DNA of 64,000 nt from assembly GCF_001598255.1 (NCBI RefSeq), contig NZ_BCYP01000033.1:124001-188000 (forward strand), written 5' to 3'. Source of the DNA: Mitsuaria chitosanitabida ATCC BAA-476 = NBRC 102408 (GTDB taxonomy: Bacteria; Pseudomonadota; Gammaproteobacteria; Burkholderiales; Burkholderiaceae_C). Of the stretch, positions 7,305 through 15,336 are shown piece after piece (position 1 is the stretch's first letter; each line of letters begins with the position of its first letter). Under the pieces are notes generated by a model, which saw nothing but the letters and a program-made list of their open reading frames with translations, did no database searches and had not been told where the DNA came from. The translations under genes were made by a program, and so were the position numbers.

Positions 7305-9578
7305 TCAACGTCGCCGCGCGCTCCTCACCCCGGACAGCTGCGACAGCGCCACCAGCGTCTGCTGGAGCCGCTGCGCATCGCTCACCTCGACGGTGAAGTT
7401 CATCCTCGACAGGTCGTTGCGCGCGGGCTTGCCCTTGCCGCTCTGCTGGTTCACCGAGATCACGTGGAGCTTGTCCTTGGCGAACAGCTCCAGCACGTCG
7501 CGCAGCAGGCCGGGCCGGTCGGCGGCCTCGACGACCAGGTCGACCGGGTACTGCGCGGTCTTGCCTTGCCGATCCGGCGCAGGCTCACCCCAGGCCACGG
7601 CGATCACGCGTTCGGGCGAGGTCTTGGCCATCTGGCGCAGGTTGGAGCAATCCGCCCGGTGGATGGCCACGCCCTTCCCTCGTGTCACATAGCCCGCGAT
7701 CACGTCCGGTGGCGCCGGCCGGCAGCACCGTGCCAGGCTGGTCAGCAGCGAGTCCACGCCCACCACCAGCACGCCGCCCTTGGGGGTGCGTCCTTCCGAG
7801 GCCGGGCTGCGGGTGTGCTTCTGGACGAGCAACTCCTCCTCGTCCGCTTCCGGGACGGGCGGACGCAGCAAGGTCTCGATGTTGCGCAGCGAGTACTCGT
7901 CCTTGCCGACGACCTCGAACAGCGCATCCGCGCTCTTGAAACCCAGCCGAGCGGCCAGGTCGTCGAGCTTGACCGCCGTCTTGCCCTCGCGCTGCAGCAG
8001 CTTCTCGACGAGCTCGCGGCCCTTGGCGATGGTGTGCGTCTGCACCTGCGCGTTGAACCACGCGCGGACCTTGGCCTTGCTGCGCGGGCTCTGCAGATAG
8101 CCGAGCTCCGCGTTGAGCCAGTCCAGCGAGGGACCGCCCTCCTTCAGCGCGACGATCTCCACCGTCTGGCCGCTCTTGAGCGGCGTGTTCAGCGGCACCA
8201 TCTGGCCGTCGACCTTGGCGCCGCGGCAGCGGTGACCCAGGTCGGTGTGCAGCGCATAGGCGAAGTCGATCGCGGTCGCGTCGGCACACAGCTCCACCAC
8301 GTTGGCCTGCGGCGTGAAGACGTAGATGCGGTCATCGAACGCGGGGCCGCTCTCGGTGATGTAGTCGCGCTCCCAGGCCAGCAGCTGGCGCAGCACCGCC
8401 TTGCGGGCCTGCGCGACCTGCTCCTCGAACTCGCCCGCGGCGGTGACGCCGGCGTAGCCCTTGGTGCCCGCCTCCTTGTAGGCCCAGTGCGCGGCCACGC
8501 CGTGCTCGGCGTGCTCGTGCATGGCGCGGGTGCGGATCTGGACTTCCATCGGCCGGCCGTCCGCCGCGATCACCACCGTGTGCAGCGACTGGTAGCCGTT
8601 GGGCTTGGGGCGGGCGATGTAGTCGTCGAACTCGCCGTCGACGGGGGTGTAGAGCTCGTGCAGCCGCGCCAGCACCGCGTAGCAGTCGGCCACCTCGGCC
8701 ACGACCACGCGCAGCGCGCGCAGGTCGAAGACCCGTTCCAGCGTCAGGCCCTTGCCGCGCATCTTCTTCCAGATGCTGTACAGGTGCTTGGGTCGCCCCT
8801 GCACCTGCGCGGCGATGCCTTGCGACTGGAGCTCGCGCTCGAGCGCGGCGCGCACCGCCTCGACCGACTGCTCGCGCTCGACGCGCTTCTCGTGCAGGCC
8901 CTTGGCGAGCTGGTGGTACTGCTCCGGCTCCAGGAAGCGGAAGGCCAGGTCCTCCAGTTCCCACTTGATCTGCCAGATGCCCAGCCGGTTGGCCAGCGGC
9001 GCGAAGACCTGCAGCGACTCCGCCGCCAGATCGCGCGGGCACGGGGTCTTGCTGGCCGCGAACCAGCGCAGCGTCTGCAGCCGCGAGGCCAGGCGCAGCA
9101 GCACCACGCGCAGGTCGCGCGAGAACGCCAGCAGCATCTTGCGCACCAGCTCGGTCTGTTCCTGCTTGCGCTGGTCCTCGACCTTGGCCTCGCGCGCGGC
9201 GCGCTGGATCTGCACCAGACGCCGCGTGTGACTGACCAGGCTGGCGTCGCTCTCGCCGAAGGCCTTGGCGACGATCTCCTCGGGCTTGTTCAGGTAGTCG
9301 CCGGCGTAGACCAGGTAGGAGGCCGCCTGCATCGAGGGGGCCGCGCCCACGCCCGCCAGGATCGCGGCGACGCCGTCGGCATGCGCCAGCGCCTGCTCGC
9401 CCGTTCCCAGCAGATGGTCCGCCAGCAGCGGTTCCGCGAAGGCGCGCGCGCGGCGCACCGGATCGATCTTCTCTTCGGTCTGCGGCGTCGCGGTGGGGAG
9501 CCGGCTCGGCAGGTCCCCGTCGAGCAGCGCCACGATGGGCGCCGCCGGTTCCGGGCGCAGACCCAATTCGGTCTTCAT
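7305..9578 (-). CDS. relA: GTP pyrophosphokinase RelA ((p)ppGpp synthetase I)
   Basis: A 757-residue long RelA/SpoT homologue that makes the stringent-response alarmone (p)ppGpp on stalled ribosomes. The order is a pseudo-hydrolase region (to about residue 200), synthetase (GRPKHLYSIWKKMRGK; EFDDYIARPKPNGYQSLHTV), TGS (IYVFTPQANVVELCADATA), helical and zinc-finger-like segment, and a C-terminal ACT domain. In the N-terminal domain the HD motif of active hydrolases is gone: where HDxxED is expected the sequence reads LVYAGDYLN. The protein is therefore a synthetase-only RelA rather than a bifunctional SpoT. It stands alone, divergent from no close partner, with the tRNA genes downstream. Confidence 0.94.
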   Translation of the reverse strand: MKTELGLRPEPAAPIVALLDGDLPSRLPTATPQTEEKIDPVRRARAFAEPLLADHLLGTGEQALAHADGVAAILAGVGAAPSMQAASYLVYAGDYLNKPEEIVAKAFGESDASLVSHTRRLVQIQRAAREAKVEDQRKQEQTELVRKMLLAFSRDLRVVLLRLASRLQTLRWFAASKTPCPRDLAAESLQVFAPLANRLGIWQIKWELEDLAFRFLEPEQYHQLAKGLHEKRVEREQSVEAVRAALERELQSQGIAAQVQGRPKHLYSIWKKMRGKGLTLERVFDLRALRVVVAEVADCYAVLARLHELYTPVDGEFDDYIARPKPNGYQSLHTVVIAADGRPMEVQIRTRAMHEHAEHGVAAHWAYKEAGTKGYAGVTAAGEFEEQVAQARKAVLRQLLAWERDYITESGPAFDDRIYVFTPQANVVELCADATAIDFAYALHTDLGHRCRGAKVDGQMVPLNTPLKSGQTVEIVALKEGGPSLDWLNAELGYLQSPRSKAKVRAWFNAQVQTHTIAKGRELVEKLLQREGKTAVKLDDLAARLGFKSADALFEVVGKDEYSLRNIETLLRPPVPEADEEELLVQKHTRSPASEGRTPKGGVLVVGVDSLLTSLARCCRPAPPDVIAGYVTRGKGVAIHRADCSNLRQMAKTSPERVIAVAWGEPAPDRQGKTAQYPVDLVVEAADRPGLLRDVLELFAKDKLHVISVNQQSGKGKPARNDLSRMNFTVEVSDAQRLQQTLVALSQLSGVRSARRR

Positions 9579-9638
9579 GCTTCTCTCAATCGTGTCCCGG
9601 CGCGGCGCTCGTCGGTCCCCCGCGCGCGCCGCCGGACG

Positions 9639-10505
9639 TCATCCGCGGTCGAGGAATTGCTCGACCACCTGGATCTGTTCCTCCCGCACCAGCGTCGGCG
9701 CATGGCCGACGTTCGGGAACTCGTGCAGTTCGGCCCGCGGGCCGCGCTGCGTCATCAACTCGGCGGTGGCGCGGGTCAGCAGGTCCGAGTCCGCGCCCCG
9801 GAGCAGCAGCGTGGGCACGCGCACCGCGTCGTAGGCGGCCCAGAGCTGCGCCTCGCCGGCCTTGGCCAGCTCGGGCGTCAGGCCGGCCAGGCCCTGGCCG
9901 ATGCGCGGGTCGTAATGCAGCCGGCAACGGTCGCCGTCGGGCTTGAACATCGCGCGCGACAGCGCCAGCCATTGTTCGTCGGTGTGCTTGCCGAAGCCCT
10001 CGGAGACGCTGCGCAGATAGTCGGCGCCCTGCTGGCAGTTCTCGAACTGCGGCGCGCGGCCGACATAGCCGGCAATGCGCTGCAGCGCGGCGAACTCGAT
10101 CGCCGGTCCCACGTCGTTGAGGATCAGCCGGTGAATGGGGCTGGCCGGCATCGCCGCCAAGGCCAGGCCGATCAGCCCGCCCATCGAGGTGCCCAGCCAG
10201 TCCACCTGCGTCGCCCCGACCCGCGCCAGCAGCGTGACCATGTCGGAGACGTACTGCGGCAGCTGATAGTTGCGGGGGTCGCCGAGCCAGTCGGACTCGC
10301 CGCGACCGACCACGTCGGGACAGATGACCCGGTAGCGGTCGCTCAGGCGCTGGGCCAGCACGTCGAAGTCACGGCCCTGGCGTGACAGGCCATGCACGCA
10401 GACCAGCACCCGCGGGTTGTCGCTGCGCCCCCACTCCCAATACGCCACCCGGTGCAGGCCGCAGGGGCTCAGCGCCTGGACTTTTTTCAACAACGGTTCA
10501 GCCAT
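9639..10505 (-). CDS. Alpha/beta-fold hydrolase
   Basis: A 288-residue alpha/beta hydrolase. The oxyanion HG motif (VLVCVHGLSRQ, about residues 33-43), nucleophile elbow GTSMGG with S107, an Asp at about 239-241 (RGADSDLL) and H268 (NVGHAPT) form the expected triad. The substrate is unknown. The gene is divergent from bdhA with only 48 bp between the start codons. That spacing, and the occurrence of similar hydrolases near polyhydroxybutyrate genes, makes a role on hydroxyacid esters or oligomers possible but unproven. Start at 10505, preceded by AAAGGA. Confidence 0.85.
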   Translation of the reverse strand: MAEPLLKKVQALSPCGLHRVAYWEWGRSDNPRVLVCVHGLSRQGRDFDVLAQRLSDRYRVICPDVVGRGESDWLGDPRNYQLPQYVSDMVTLLARVGATQVDWLGTSMGGLIGLALAAMPASPIHRLILNDVGPAIEFAALQRIAGYVGRAPQFENCQQGADYLRSVSEGFGKHTDEQWLALSRAMFKPDGDRCRLHYDPRIGQGLAGLTPELAKAGEAQLWAAYDAVRVPTLLLRGADSDLLTRATAELMTQRGPRAELHEFPNVGHAPTLVREEQIQVVEQFLDRG

Positions 10506-10553
10506 CGCTCGTATCCTTTGCACCCATCCTAACAACCCTGAAGAGGACCTCGC

Positions 10554-11324
10554 ATGTTGAAAGGAAAGACGGCGCTCGTCACCGGCTCGACCAGCGGCAT
10601 CGGATTGGGGATTGCCCTGACCCTGGCCGGGCAAGGCGCCAACATCGTGCTCAACGGCTTCGGCGACCACGAGGGGCCCAAGGCCCAGATCGAAGCACTG
10701 GGCGTCAAGGTCGGCTATCACGGCGCCGACATGAGCAAGCCGGCCGAGATCGAGGCCATGATGCAGTACATCGACGAGGCGTTCGGTGGCTGCGACATCC
10801 TCGTGAACAACGCCGGCATCCAGTTCGTCGCCAATGTCGACGAGTTCCCCGCCGACCGCTGGGACGCGATCATCGCGATCAACCTGAGCTCGGCCTTCCA
10901 CACCATGCGGCTGGCGCTGCCGGGCATGAAGAAGCGGGGCTGGGGCCGGGTCATCAACATCGCCTCCACGCACGGGCTGGTCGCCTCCGCCGGCAAGTCG
11001 GCCTACGTGGCGGCCAAGCACGGGCTGGTCGGCCTGACCAAGGCGGCGGCGCTGGAGACGGCGCAGCTCCCGGTGACGGTCAACGCCATCTGCCCGGGCT
11101 GGGTGCTGACCCCGCTGGTGCAGAAGCAGATCGACACCCGCGCCCAGAACGAGAAGCTCGATCCCGCCGAGGCCAAGCGCCAGCTGCTGGCGGAGAAGCA
11201 GCCCTCGCTGCAGTTCACGACGCCCGAGGAGCTGGGCGCGCTGGCGGTGTTCCTGTGCTCGGACGCGGCCATCAACGTGCGCGGCCAGGCCTGGGCGATG
11301 GACGGCGGCTGGACGGCGCAATGA
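10554..11324 (+). CDS. bdhA: 3-hydroxybutyrate dehydrogenase
   Basis: A short-chain dehydrogenase of 256 residues that oxidises 3-hydroxybutyrate to acetoacetate with NAD+, a step in use of stored polyhydroxybutyrate. The Rossmann motif TGSTSGIG spans residues 10-17, NNAG 85-88, and the catalytic set is N110, S138, Y151 and K155. The segments VNAICPGWVLTPLV and INVRGQAWAMDGGWTAQ are characteristic of bacterial 3-hydroxybutyrate dehydrogenases and support this call over a generic SDR. GAAGAGGA precedes the ATG. A strong bidirectional terminator follows. Confidence 0.92.
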   Translation: MLKGKTALVTGSTSGIGLGIALTLAGQGANIVLNGFGDHEGPKAQIEALGVKVGYHGADMSKPAEIEAMMQYIDEAFGGCDILVNNAGIQFVANVDEFPADRWDAIIAINLSSAFHTMRLALPGMKKRGWGRVINIASTHGLVASAGKSAYVAAKHGLVGLTKAAALETAQLPVTVNAICPGWVLTPLVQKQIDTRAQNEKLDPAEAKRQLLAEKQPSLQFTTPEELGALAVFLCSDAAINVRGQAWAMDGGWTAQ

Positions 11325-11357
11325 GCGCGCGCTGATCCGTTCGGATCCCCCCATGAA

Positions 11358-11382
11358 AAACGCCCGGCCAAGCCGGGCGTTT
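11358..11382. terminator. Bidirectional terminator between bdhA and the SIMPL gene
   Basis: An 11-bp perfect inverted repeat, AAACGCCCGGC / GCCGGGCGTTT with loop CAA, has an A run before it and a T run after it. It lies between two convergent genes. Confidence 0.88.
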
Positions 11383-11403
11383 CTCGTCGCGGGGGAGACC
11401 CGA

Positions 11404-12141
11404 TCAGCGGGTCATCACCACGTTGCCGCTGACGTTCACCGTCACCGTGGCCTTGCCGGACTCGACCGGCAGGGCCTCGTCGGCGCTCGCGGCCATGGCC
11501 TTGAAGCGCGGCGCCGCGGCCATCATCAGCTGCGGCTGGTCGGCGTTCACGCTGACCTCGCCGATGCGGTAGTTCGTGTAGCCGAACTGCTGCGCATAGG
11601 TCGCGGCCTTGGCCTTGTAGGCCGAGATCGCCTGCGACACCACGTCGCCCTCGGCCTTCTCACGCGCCTCGCGCGACAGGCCGTAGCCGACGTTCGCGAT
11701 GGACAGCGTCTGGATGCGGCCGCTCAGGCGGGAGATCGACTCCATGTCGCGGCCCTGCACCAGCAGCTCGACGCTGCCCTGCCAGCCGGTGATCTGGGGA
11801 GCGCTGCTGCTCGTCTTTCCGTTGCCGTAGCGCGGATAGACCGACAGGTTGCCGGCCTGCAGCTCGACCTGGCCGGGCTTGGCGACCTTGCGCGCTTCGG
11901 CCAGGGCGGCGTCCAGCGCCTGCTTGAGCTCGTTCTGCACGGCGGTGGCGTCCTTGCCCTCGCGCGTCGTCGAGAAGCGCAGCTGCAGCAGGTCGCGCGG
12001 GACCTCGGTGGTGGCGGAGGCGCTCAGGTTGAGCACGTCCGTGCGGGGGGCCTCGGCGCGCGCGGCGGCGGGGACCAGGGCAACGGCGCCGGCGGCCAGC
12101 AGGACGCGGGTGAGCGCCTTGGTCTTGGAAGTTCGGATCAT
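11404..12141 (-). CDS. Exported SIMPL-domain protein (DUF541)
   Basis: A 245-residue protein with a signal peptide (MIRTSKTKALTRVLLAAGAV...ARAEA). The mature part is a SIMPL/DUF541 domain: LNLSASATTEVPRDLLQLRF at its start, VYPRYGNGKT in the middle, and a C-terminal KATVTVNVSGNVVM strand. The family forms large periplasmic or outer-membrane assemblies of poorly known function (E. coli YggE is the best-known member). GGAGGA precedes the ATG at 12141. It is divergent from the OmpR-like gene and shares a 230-bp control region with it, which holds an OmpR-like box, so regulation by that system is possible. Confidence 0.85.
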   Translation of the reverse strand: MIRTSKTKALTRVLLAAGAVALVPAAARAEAPRTDVLNLSASATTEVPRDLLQLRFSTTREGKDATAVQNELKQALDAALAEARKVAKPGQVELQAGNLSVYPRYGNGKTSSSAPQITGWQGSVELLVQGRDMESISRLSGRIQTLSIANVGYGLSREAREKAEGDVVSQAISAYKAKAATYAQQFGYTNYRIGEVSVNADQPQLMMAAAPRFKAMAASADEALPVESGKATVTVNVSGNVVMTR

Positions 12142-12265
12142 CAGGGTTCCTCCGTAGTTGTGCCGTGGGGCGGCCAGCATAACGGCTGAGGAATCGATCA
12201 CGGTTGACGCTTTCCGTGCACCGTTTGTGTGCCGTTTGTTAAGACCTTGTAGGGCGCAGGTTGGC

Positions 12266-12286
12266 CTGTTACAAAAGATGTAACCA
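12266..12286. promoter_or_regulatory. Candidate OmpR binding site (autoregulatory)
   Basis: The stretch contains the palindrome GTTACA-N5-TGTAAC. On the minus strand it reads GGTTACATCTTTTGTAACA, close to the known OmpR consensus (TTAC...TTTTGTAACA). A further GTTACA half-site lies at 12346-12351, next to the ribosome-binding site of the regulator gene. The region is AT-rich compared with its surroundings. Binding is inferred. Confidence 0.6.
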
Positions 12287-12371
12287 ACCCGTAAGGACTG
12301 ATGCAGCCGGCAAAACCGGCGGAAAACTGCCCTTAAAGTCCCGCTGTTACAAATTCAGGAGTGGCCTCGCC

Positions 12372-13100
12372 ATGCAAAGCCCAACCCGCCCCAACCGCAT
12401 CCTGGTCGTGGACGACGACGCCCGCATCCGCGACCTGCTGCGCCGGTACCTGGCGCAGGAAGGCTTCGAAGTCCTGCTGGCCGAGGACAGCAAGGCGCTG
12501 AACAAGCAGCTGACCCGCGAGACGGTCGATCTGATCGTGCTGGACCTGATGCTGCCCGGCGAGGACGGCCTGTCGATCTGCCGCCGCCTGCGCGCCGCCG
12601 GCGACAGCACGCCCATCATCATGCTGACGGCCAAGGTCGAGGAAGTGGACCGCATCGTCGGTCTGGAAGTCGGCGCCGACGACTACCTTGCCAAACCCTT
12701 CAACCCGCGCGAACTGCTGGCCCGCATCAACGCGGTGCTGCGTCGCCGTCCGCCGCCGGAAGCCCCGGGCGCGCCGTCCAAGGAGCCGATGACGGTCCAG
12801 TTCGGCCCGTTCGAGTTCGACCTGGCGCTGCGCCGCCTGGCCAAGAACGGCGAGCCGGTCCCGCTGACCACCGGCGAGTTCTCCATGCTCAAGGCCCTGG
12901 TGCGCCACCCGCGCCAGCCGCTGTCGCGCGACAAGCTGGCCATGCTGGCCCGCGGCCGCGAGTTCGAGCCCTTCGACCGCAGCCTGGACGTGCAGGTCTC
13001 GCGCCTGCGCAAGCTGCTGGAAGAGGATCCGGCGCAACCGCGCTTCATCCAGACCGTGTGGGGCGTGGGCTACGTGTTCGTGCCCGACGAGGCGGCCTGA
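12372..13100 (+). CDS. ompR: OmpR-like response regulator
   Basis: A 242-residue OmpR/PhoB-family regulator. The receiver domain has the acidic pocket VVDDD (residues 12-16), phospho-acceptor D58, T86 and K108; the C-terminal winged helix spans about residues 140-240 (PFDRSLDVQVSRLRKLLEED). The sequence FNPRELLARINAVLRR and the partner kinase are typical of the OmpR/EnvZ branch, which senses envelope or osmotic conditions. AGGAG lies before the ATG at 12372; a longer frame upstream has no support. The kinase gene follows four bases after the stop codon, so the two form an operon. Confidence 0.88.
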   Translation: MQSPTRPNRILVVDDDARIRDLLRRYLAQEGFEVLLAEDSKALNKQLTRETVDLIVLDLMLPGEDGLSICRRLRAAGDSTPIIMLTAKVEEVDRIVGLEVGADDYLAKPFNPRELLARINAVLRRRPPPEAPGAPSKEPMTVQFGPFEFDLALRRLAKNGEPVPLTTGEFSMLKALVRHPRQPLSRDKLAMLARGREFEPFDRSLDVQVSRLRKLLEEDPAQPRFIQTVWGVGYVFVPDEAA

Positions 13101-13104
13101 TCCC

Positions 13105-14430
13105 GTGACGCCGCCCCGTCTGGCGCTCAACCTGTTCTGGCGCACCTTCGCGCTGCTGGCCCTGCTGCTGGCCGCCGGGGTGCTGGCCTGGCAGCAGACC
13201 TTCAAGGCGCTGGAGGCCGAGCCCAAGGCGCTGGAAGCCGCCCAGCAGCTGGCCGGCCTGGTGAACCTGTCCCGCGTGGCGCTGTCCAGCACCGACGCGA
13301 TCAACCGCGTGGCGGTGGTCAAGTCGCTGGCGCGCAGCGAGGCGGTCCAGGTCGAGGTGGCCGAGGCCACCGACCGCTGGCTCCCCTACGAGAACAGCCC
13401 CTTCGCCCAGCGCCTGCGCAAGGAGCTGGTGTCGCGGCTGGGACCGCAGACGGTGCTGGCCAGCGGGCTGAACGGCGTCTCCGGCCTGTGGGTGCGCTTC
13501 GATGTCGGGCCGGACCAGTTCTGGCTGCAGACCAATCCGGCCCCGCTGTCGACCAGCTTCTCCAGCAACTGGTGGTGGATCGCGATCGCGCTGGGCGCGT
13601 CGCTGCTGGGCGCGGCGGCGATCGCGCGGCTGATCAACCAGCCGCTGCGCGAGCTGTCCATCGCCGCCAGCCGCATCCGCGAGGGCGAGTACGACTCGCG
13701 CCTGGACGAGAGCACCCTGACCAGCGAGATCCGCGAGGTCAACATGGGCTTCAACCGGATGGCGCGCGAGCTGGCCAAGATGGAAGAGGACCGCAGCGTG
13801 ATGCTGGCGGGCATCTCCCACGACCTGCGCACGCCGCTGGCGCGGCTGCGGCTCGAGGCCGAGATGAGCGTCAACGACGAGCAGGCGCGGACCTACATCG
13901 CGCAGGACATCGACCAGCTCGACGCCATCATCAACAAGTTCATGGACTACGCGCGCCCGAGCGAGCTGCAGCTGCAGGCGCTCAACCTGCGCGAGCTGGT
14001 GGAGCGCGAGGCCCAGGGCTTCCGCGATCCGCAGCAGATCCAGATCTCGGTGCGGCTGTCGGCGGCGCTGCGCATCTGGACCGATCCGACCGAGTTCGGC
14101 CGCATCCTGCTGAACCTGTTCGAGAACGCGCGCCGCTACGGCCGCTTCGAGGACGAGCCGGCGCGCGTGGAGGTCACCGCCGAGGCCGACAGCGCCTGGG
14201 TGCTGCTGACGGTGCGCGACCGGGGGCCGGGCGTGCCGCCGGACAAGCTGGCCAAGCTGACCACGCCCTTCTATCGCGGCGACAGCGCGCGCACGGCGGC
14301 GACCGGCGCGGGCCTGGGTCTGGCGATCGTGGAGAAATCCGTGCAGCGACTGGGCGCGCAACTGCGCCTCGCGAATGCCGACGACAGCGGCTTCGTCGCG
14401 CAGCTGAGGCTCAAGCGGGCGAGCGTCTGA
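13105..14430 (+). CDS. envZ: EnvZ-like sensor histidine kinase
   Basis: A 441-residue membrane kinase, partner of the OmpR-like regulator just upstream. TM1 spans about residues 9-30, a periplasmic sensor of about 125 residues follows, TM2 is about 157-177 and HAMP about 178-230. The dimerisation box LAGISHDLRTPLARLR carries phospho-acceptor H239. The ATPase domain has an N-box (LLNLFENARRYG), DRGPGVP, and the G-rich GAGLGLAIV. The start is GTG at 13105. The gene order and short spacing are those of the ompR-envZ operon; the sensed signal cannot be read from sequence. Confidence 0.88.
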   Translation: MTPPRLALNLFWRTFALLALLLAAGVLAWQQTFKALEAEPKALEAAQQLAGLVNLSRVALSSTDAINRVAVVKSLARSEAVQVEVAEATDRWLPYENSPFAQRLRKELVSRLGPQTVLASGLNGVSGLWVRFDVGPDQFWLQTNPAPLSTSFSSNWWWIAIALGASLLGAAAIARLINQPLRELSIAASRIREGEYDSRLDESTLTSEIREVNMGFNRMARELAKMEEDRSVMLAGISHDLRTPLARLRLEAEMSVNDEQARTYIAQDIDQLDAIINKFMDYARPSELQLQALNLRELVEREAQGFRDPQQIQISVRLSAALRIWTDPTEFGRILLNLFENARRYGRFEDEPARVEVTAEADSAWVLLTVRDRGPGVPPDKLAKLTTPFYRGDSARTAATGAGLGLAIVEKSVQRLGAQLRLANADDSGFVAQLRLKRASV

Positions 14431-14457
14431 GCACGTGAGCGCGCGAGCGGAGGGCCG

Positions 14458-15156
14458 TCAGCCCGGCTGACCGCGCGCGCGCCGACGAGGCTCGGCGGCC
14501 TCGCGCGCGGCGATCTCGGCCCGCATCGCGGTCAGGATCGCCTCGCTCTTGTGCTTCAGGTGCGTGCGCAGGATGCCCGCCATCGCCTGGGCGTCGCGAC
14601 GCTGCAGCGCGTTGAGCATCCCTTCGTGCTCGGCCATGGCCCGGCACCAGATCTCCTCGGTCATCGGTGAGGCGAAGCGGATGCGCCGGATGCGCGCGTT
14701 CAGCATGGCGTACTGGGCCGCCAGCACCGGGTTGCCGGTGGCCGCCACGATGGCCTCGTGGATCTCCCGGTTGAGCGCGTAATAGGTCGGCAGATCCCGG
14801 CGCTCGAAGGCCTCCCGCATCCGCTCGTGCAGGGCCGTCAGCGCGGCCATCGCCGGCGCGCTCATGCGTTCGCAGGCCTGCTCACCGGCCAGGGCCTCCA
14901 GGGCGCCCGTGACGGCGAACAGCCCTTCCACCTCCTCCAGCGACACCTCGCGCACCCGCGCGCCGCGATTGGGCAGCAGCTCGACATGGCCCTCGGCGGC
15001 GAGCACCTTGAGCGCTTCCCGCAGCGGGGTGCGCGACACGCCGAAGCGCTCGCAGAGCGCGGCCTCCGGCACCTTGCTTCCGGGCGGCAACTCCCCCTGC
15101 ACCAGCAGCTCGCGCAGCGAGGCCACCAATCCCGTGTGAACGAAATCCTTGGACAT
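14458..15156 (-). CDS. GntR-family regulator with FadR-type (FCD) sensor domain
   Basis: A 232-residue regulator. The winged helix is at about residues 8-72 (LPPGSKVPEAALCERFGVSR, then TPLREALKVLAAEGHV), followed by an all-helical FCD effector domain with the metal-ligand-like residues of the family (NREIHEAIVAATGN; HEGMLNAL). FCD regulators usually bind small carboxylates. The gene is divergent from an arylmalonate decarboxylase/maleate isomerase-like operon, and the shared 180-bp region carries three TGAATTCA palindromes and one longer inverted repeat. I chose the ATG at 15156. A GTG at 15189 and an ATG at 15183 are possible, but then the first palindrome would lie inside the gene. Confidence 0.9.
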   Translation of the reverse strand: MSKDFVHTGLVASLRELLVQGELPPGSKVPEAALCERFGVSRTPLREALKVLAAEGHVELLPNRGARVREVSLEEVEGLFAVTGALEALAGEQACERMSAPAMAALTALHERMREAFERRDLPTYYALNREIHEAIVAATGNPVLAAQYAMLNARIRRIRFASPMTEEIWCRAMAEHEGMLNALQRRDAQAMAGILRTHLKHKSEAILTAMRAEIAAREAAEPRRRARGQPG

Positions 15157-15167
15157 GGTGGCGATTA

Positions 15168-15175
15168 TGAATTCA
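15168..15175. promoter_or_regulatory. TGAATTCA operator-like palindrome 1
   Basis: Perfect 8-bp palindrome 12 bp upstream of the gntR-family start codon. Identical to sites 2 and 3. Likely an autoregulatory operator for the adjacent regulator (inferred). Confidence 0.6.
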
Positions 15176-15230
15176 TTCCTCATCTCCACCCGGTTCCTTC
15201 GCCACTTCTACAGCGACGCTTCCCAGGGAG

Positions 15231-15238
15231 TGAATTCA
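15231..15238. promoter_or_regulatory. TGAATTCA operator-like palindrome 2
   Basis: Second perfect copy, 63 bp (six helical turns) from copy 1, in the middle of the divergent control region. Confidence 0.6.
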
Positions 15239-15278
15239 TCTCGTTGACTTCGCTGGATGCCAGGCCTACATTGATTGC

Positions 15279-15298
15279 ATTCATTAGGCCCAATGAAT
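15279..15298. promoter_or_regulatory. Inverted repeat ATTCATT-N6-AATGAAT
   Basis: A 20-bp element whose half-sites share the ATTCA/TGAAT core with the TGAATTCA palindromes. It sits 40-60 bp before the operon start codon, where a repressor would block RNA polymerase. It may be an operator or part of the promoter region. Confidence 0.55.
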
Positions 15299-15336
15299 CT
15301 CCACAAACCGTCAACCATCGCCGATCAAGGACGAAA

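Noticed and set aside
7305..9578. Calling the RelA homologue bifunctional SpoT
   Set aside because: The HDxxED hydrolase motif is absent (LVYAGDYLN in its place), so only the synthetase role is supported.
7464..10385. A 973-codon plus-strand frame
   Set aside because: Antisense to relA and the hydrolase; composition typical of an out-of-frame shadow and no family motif.
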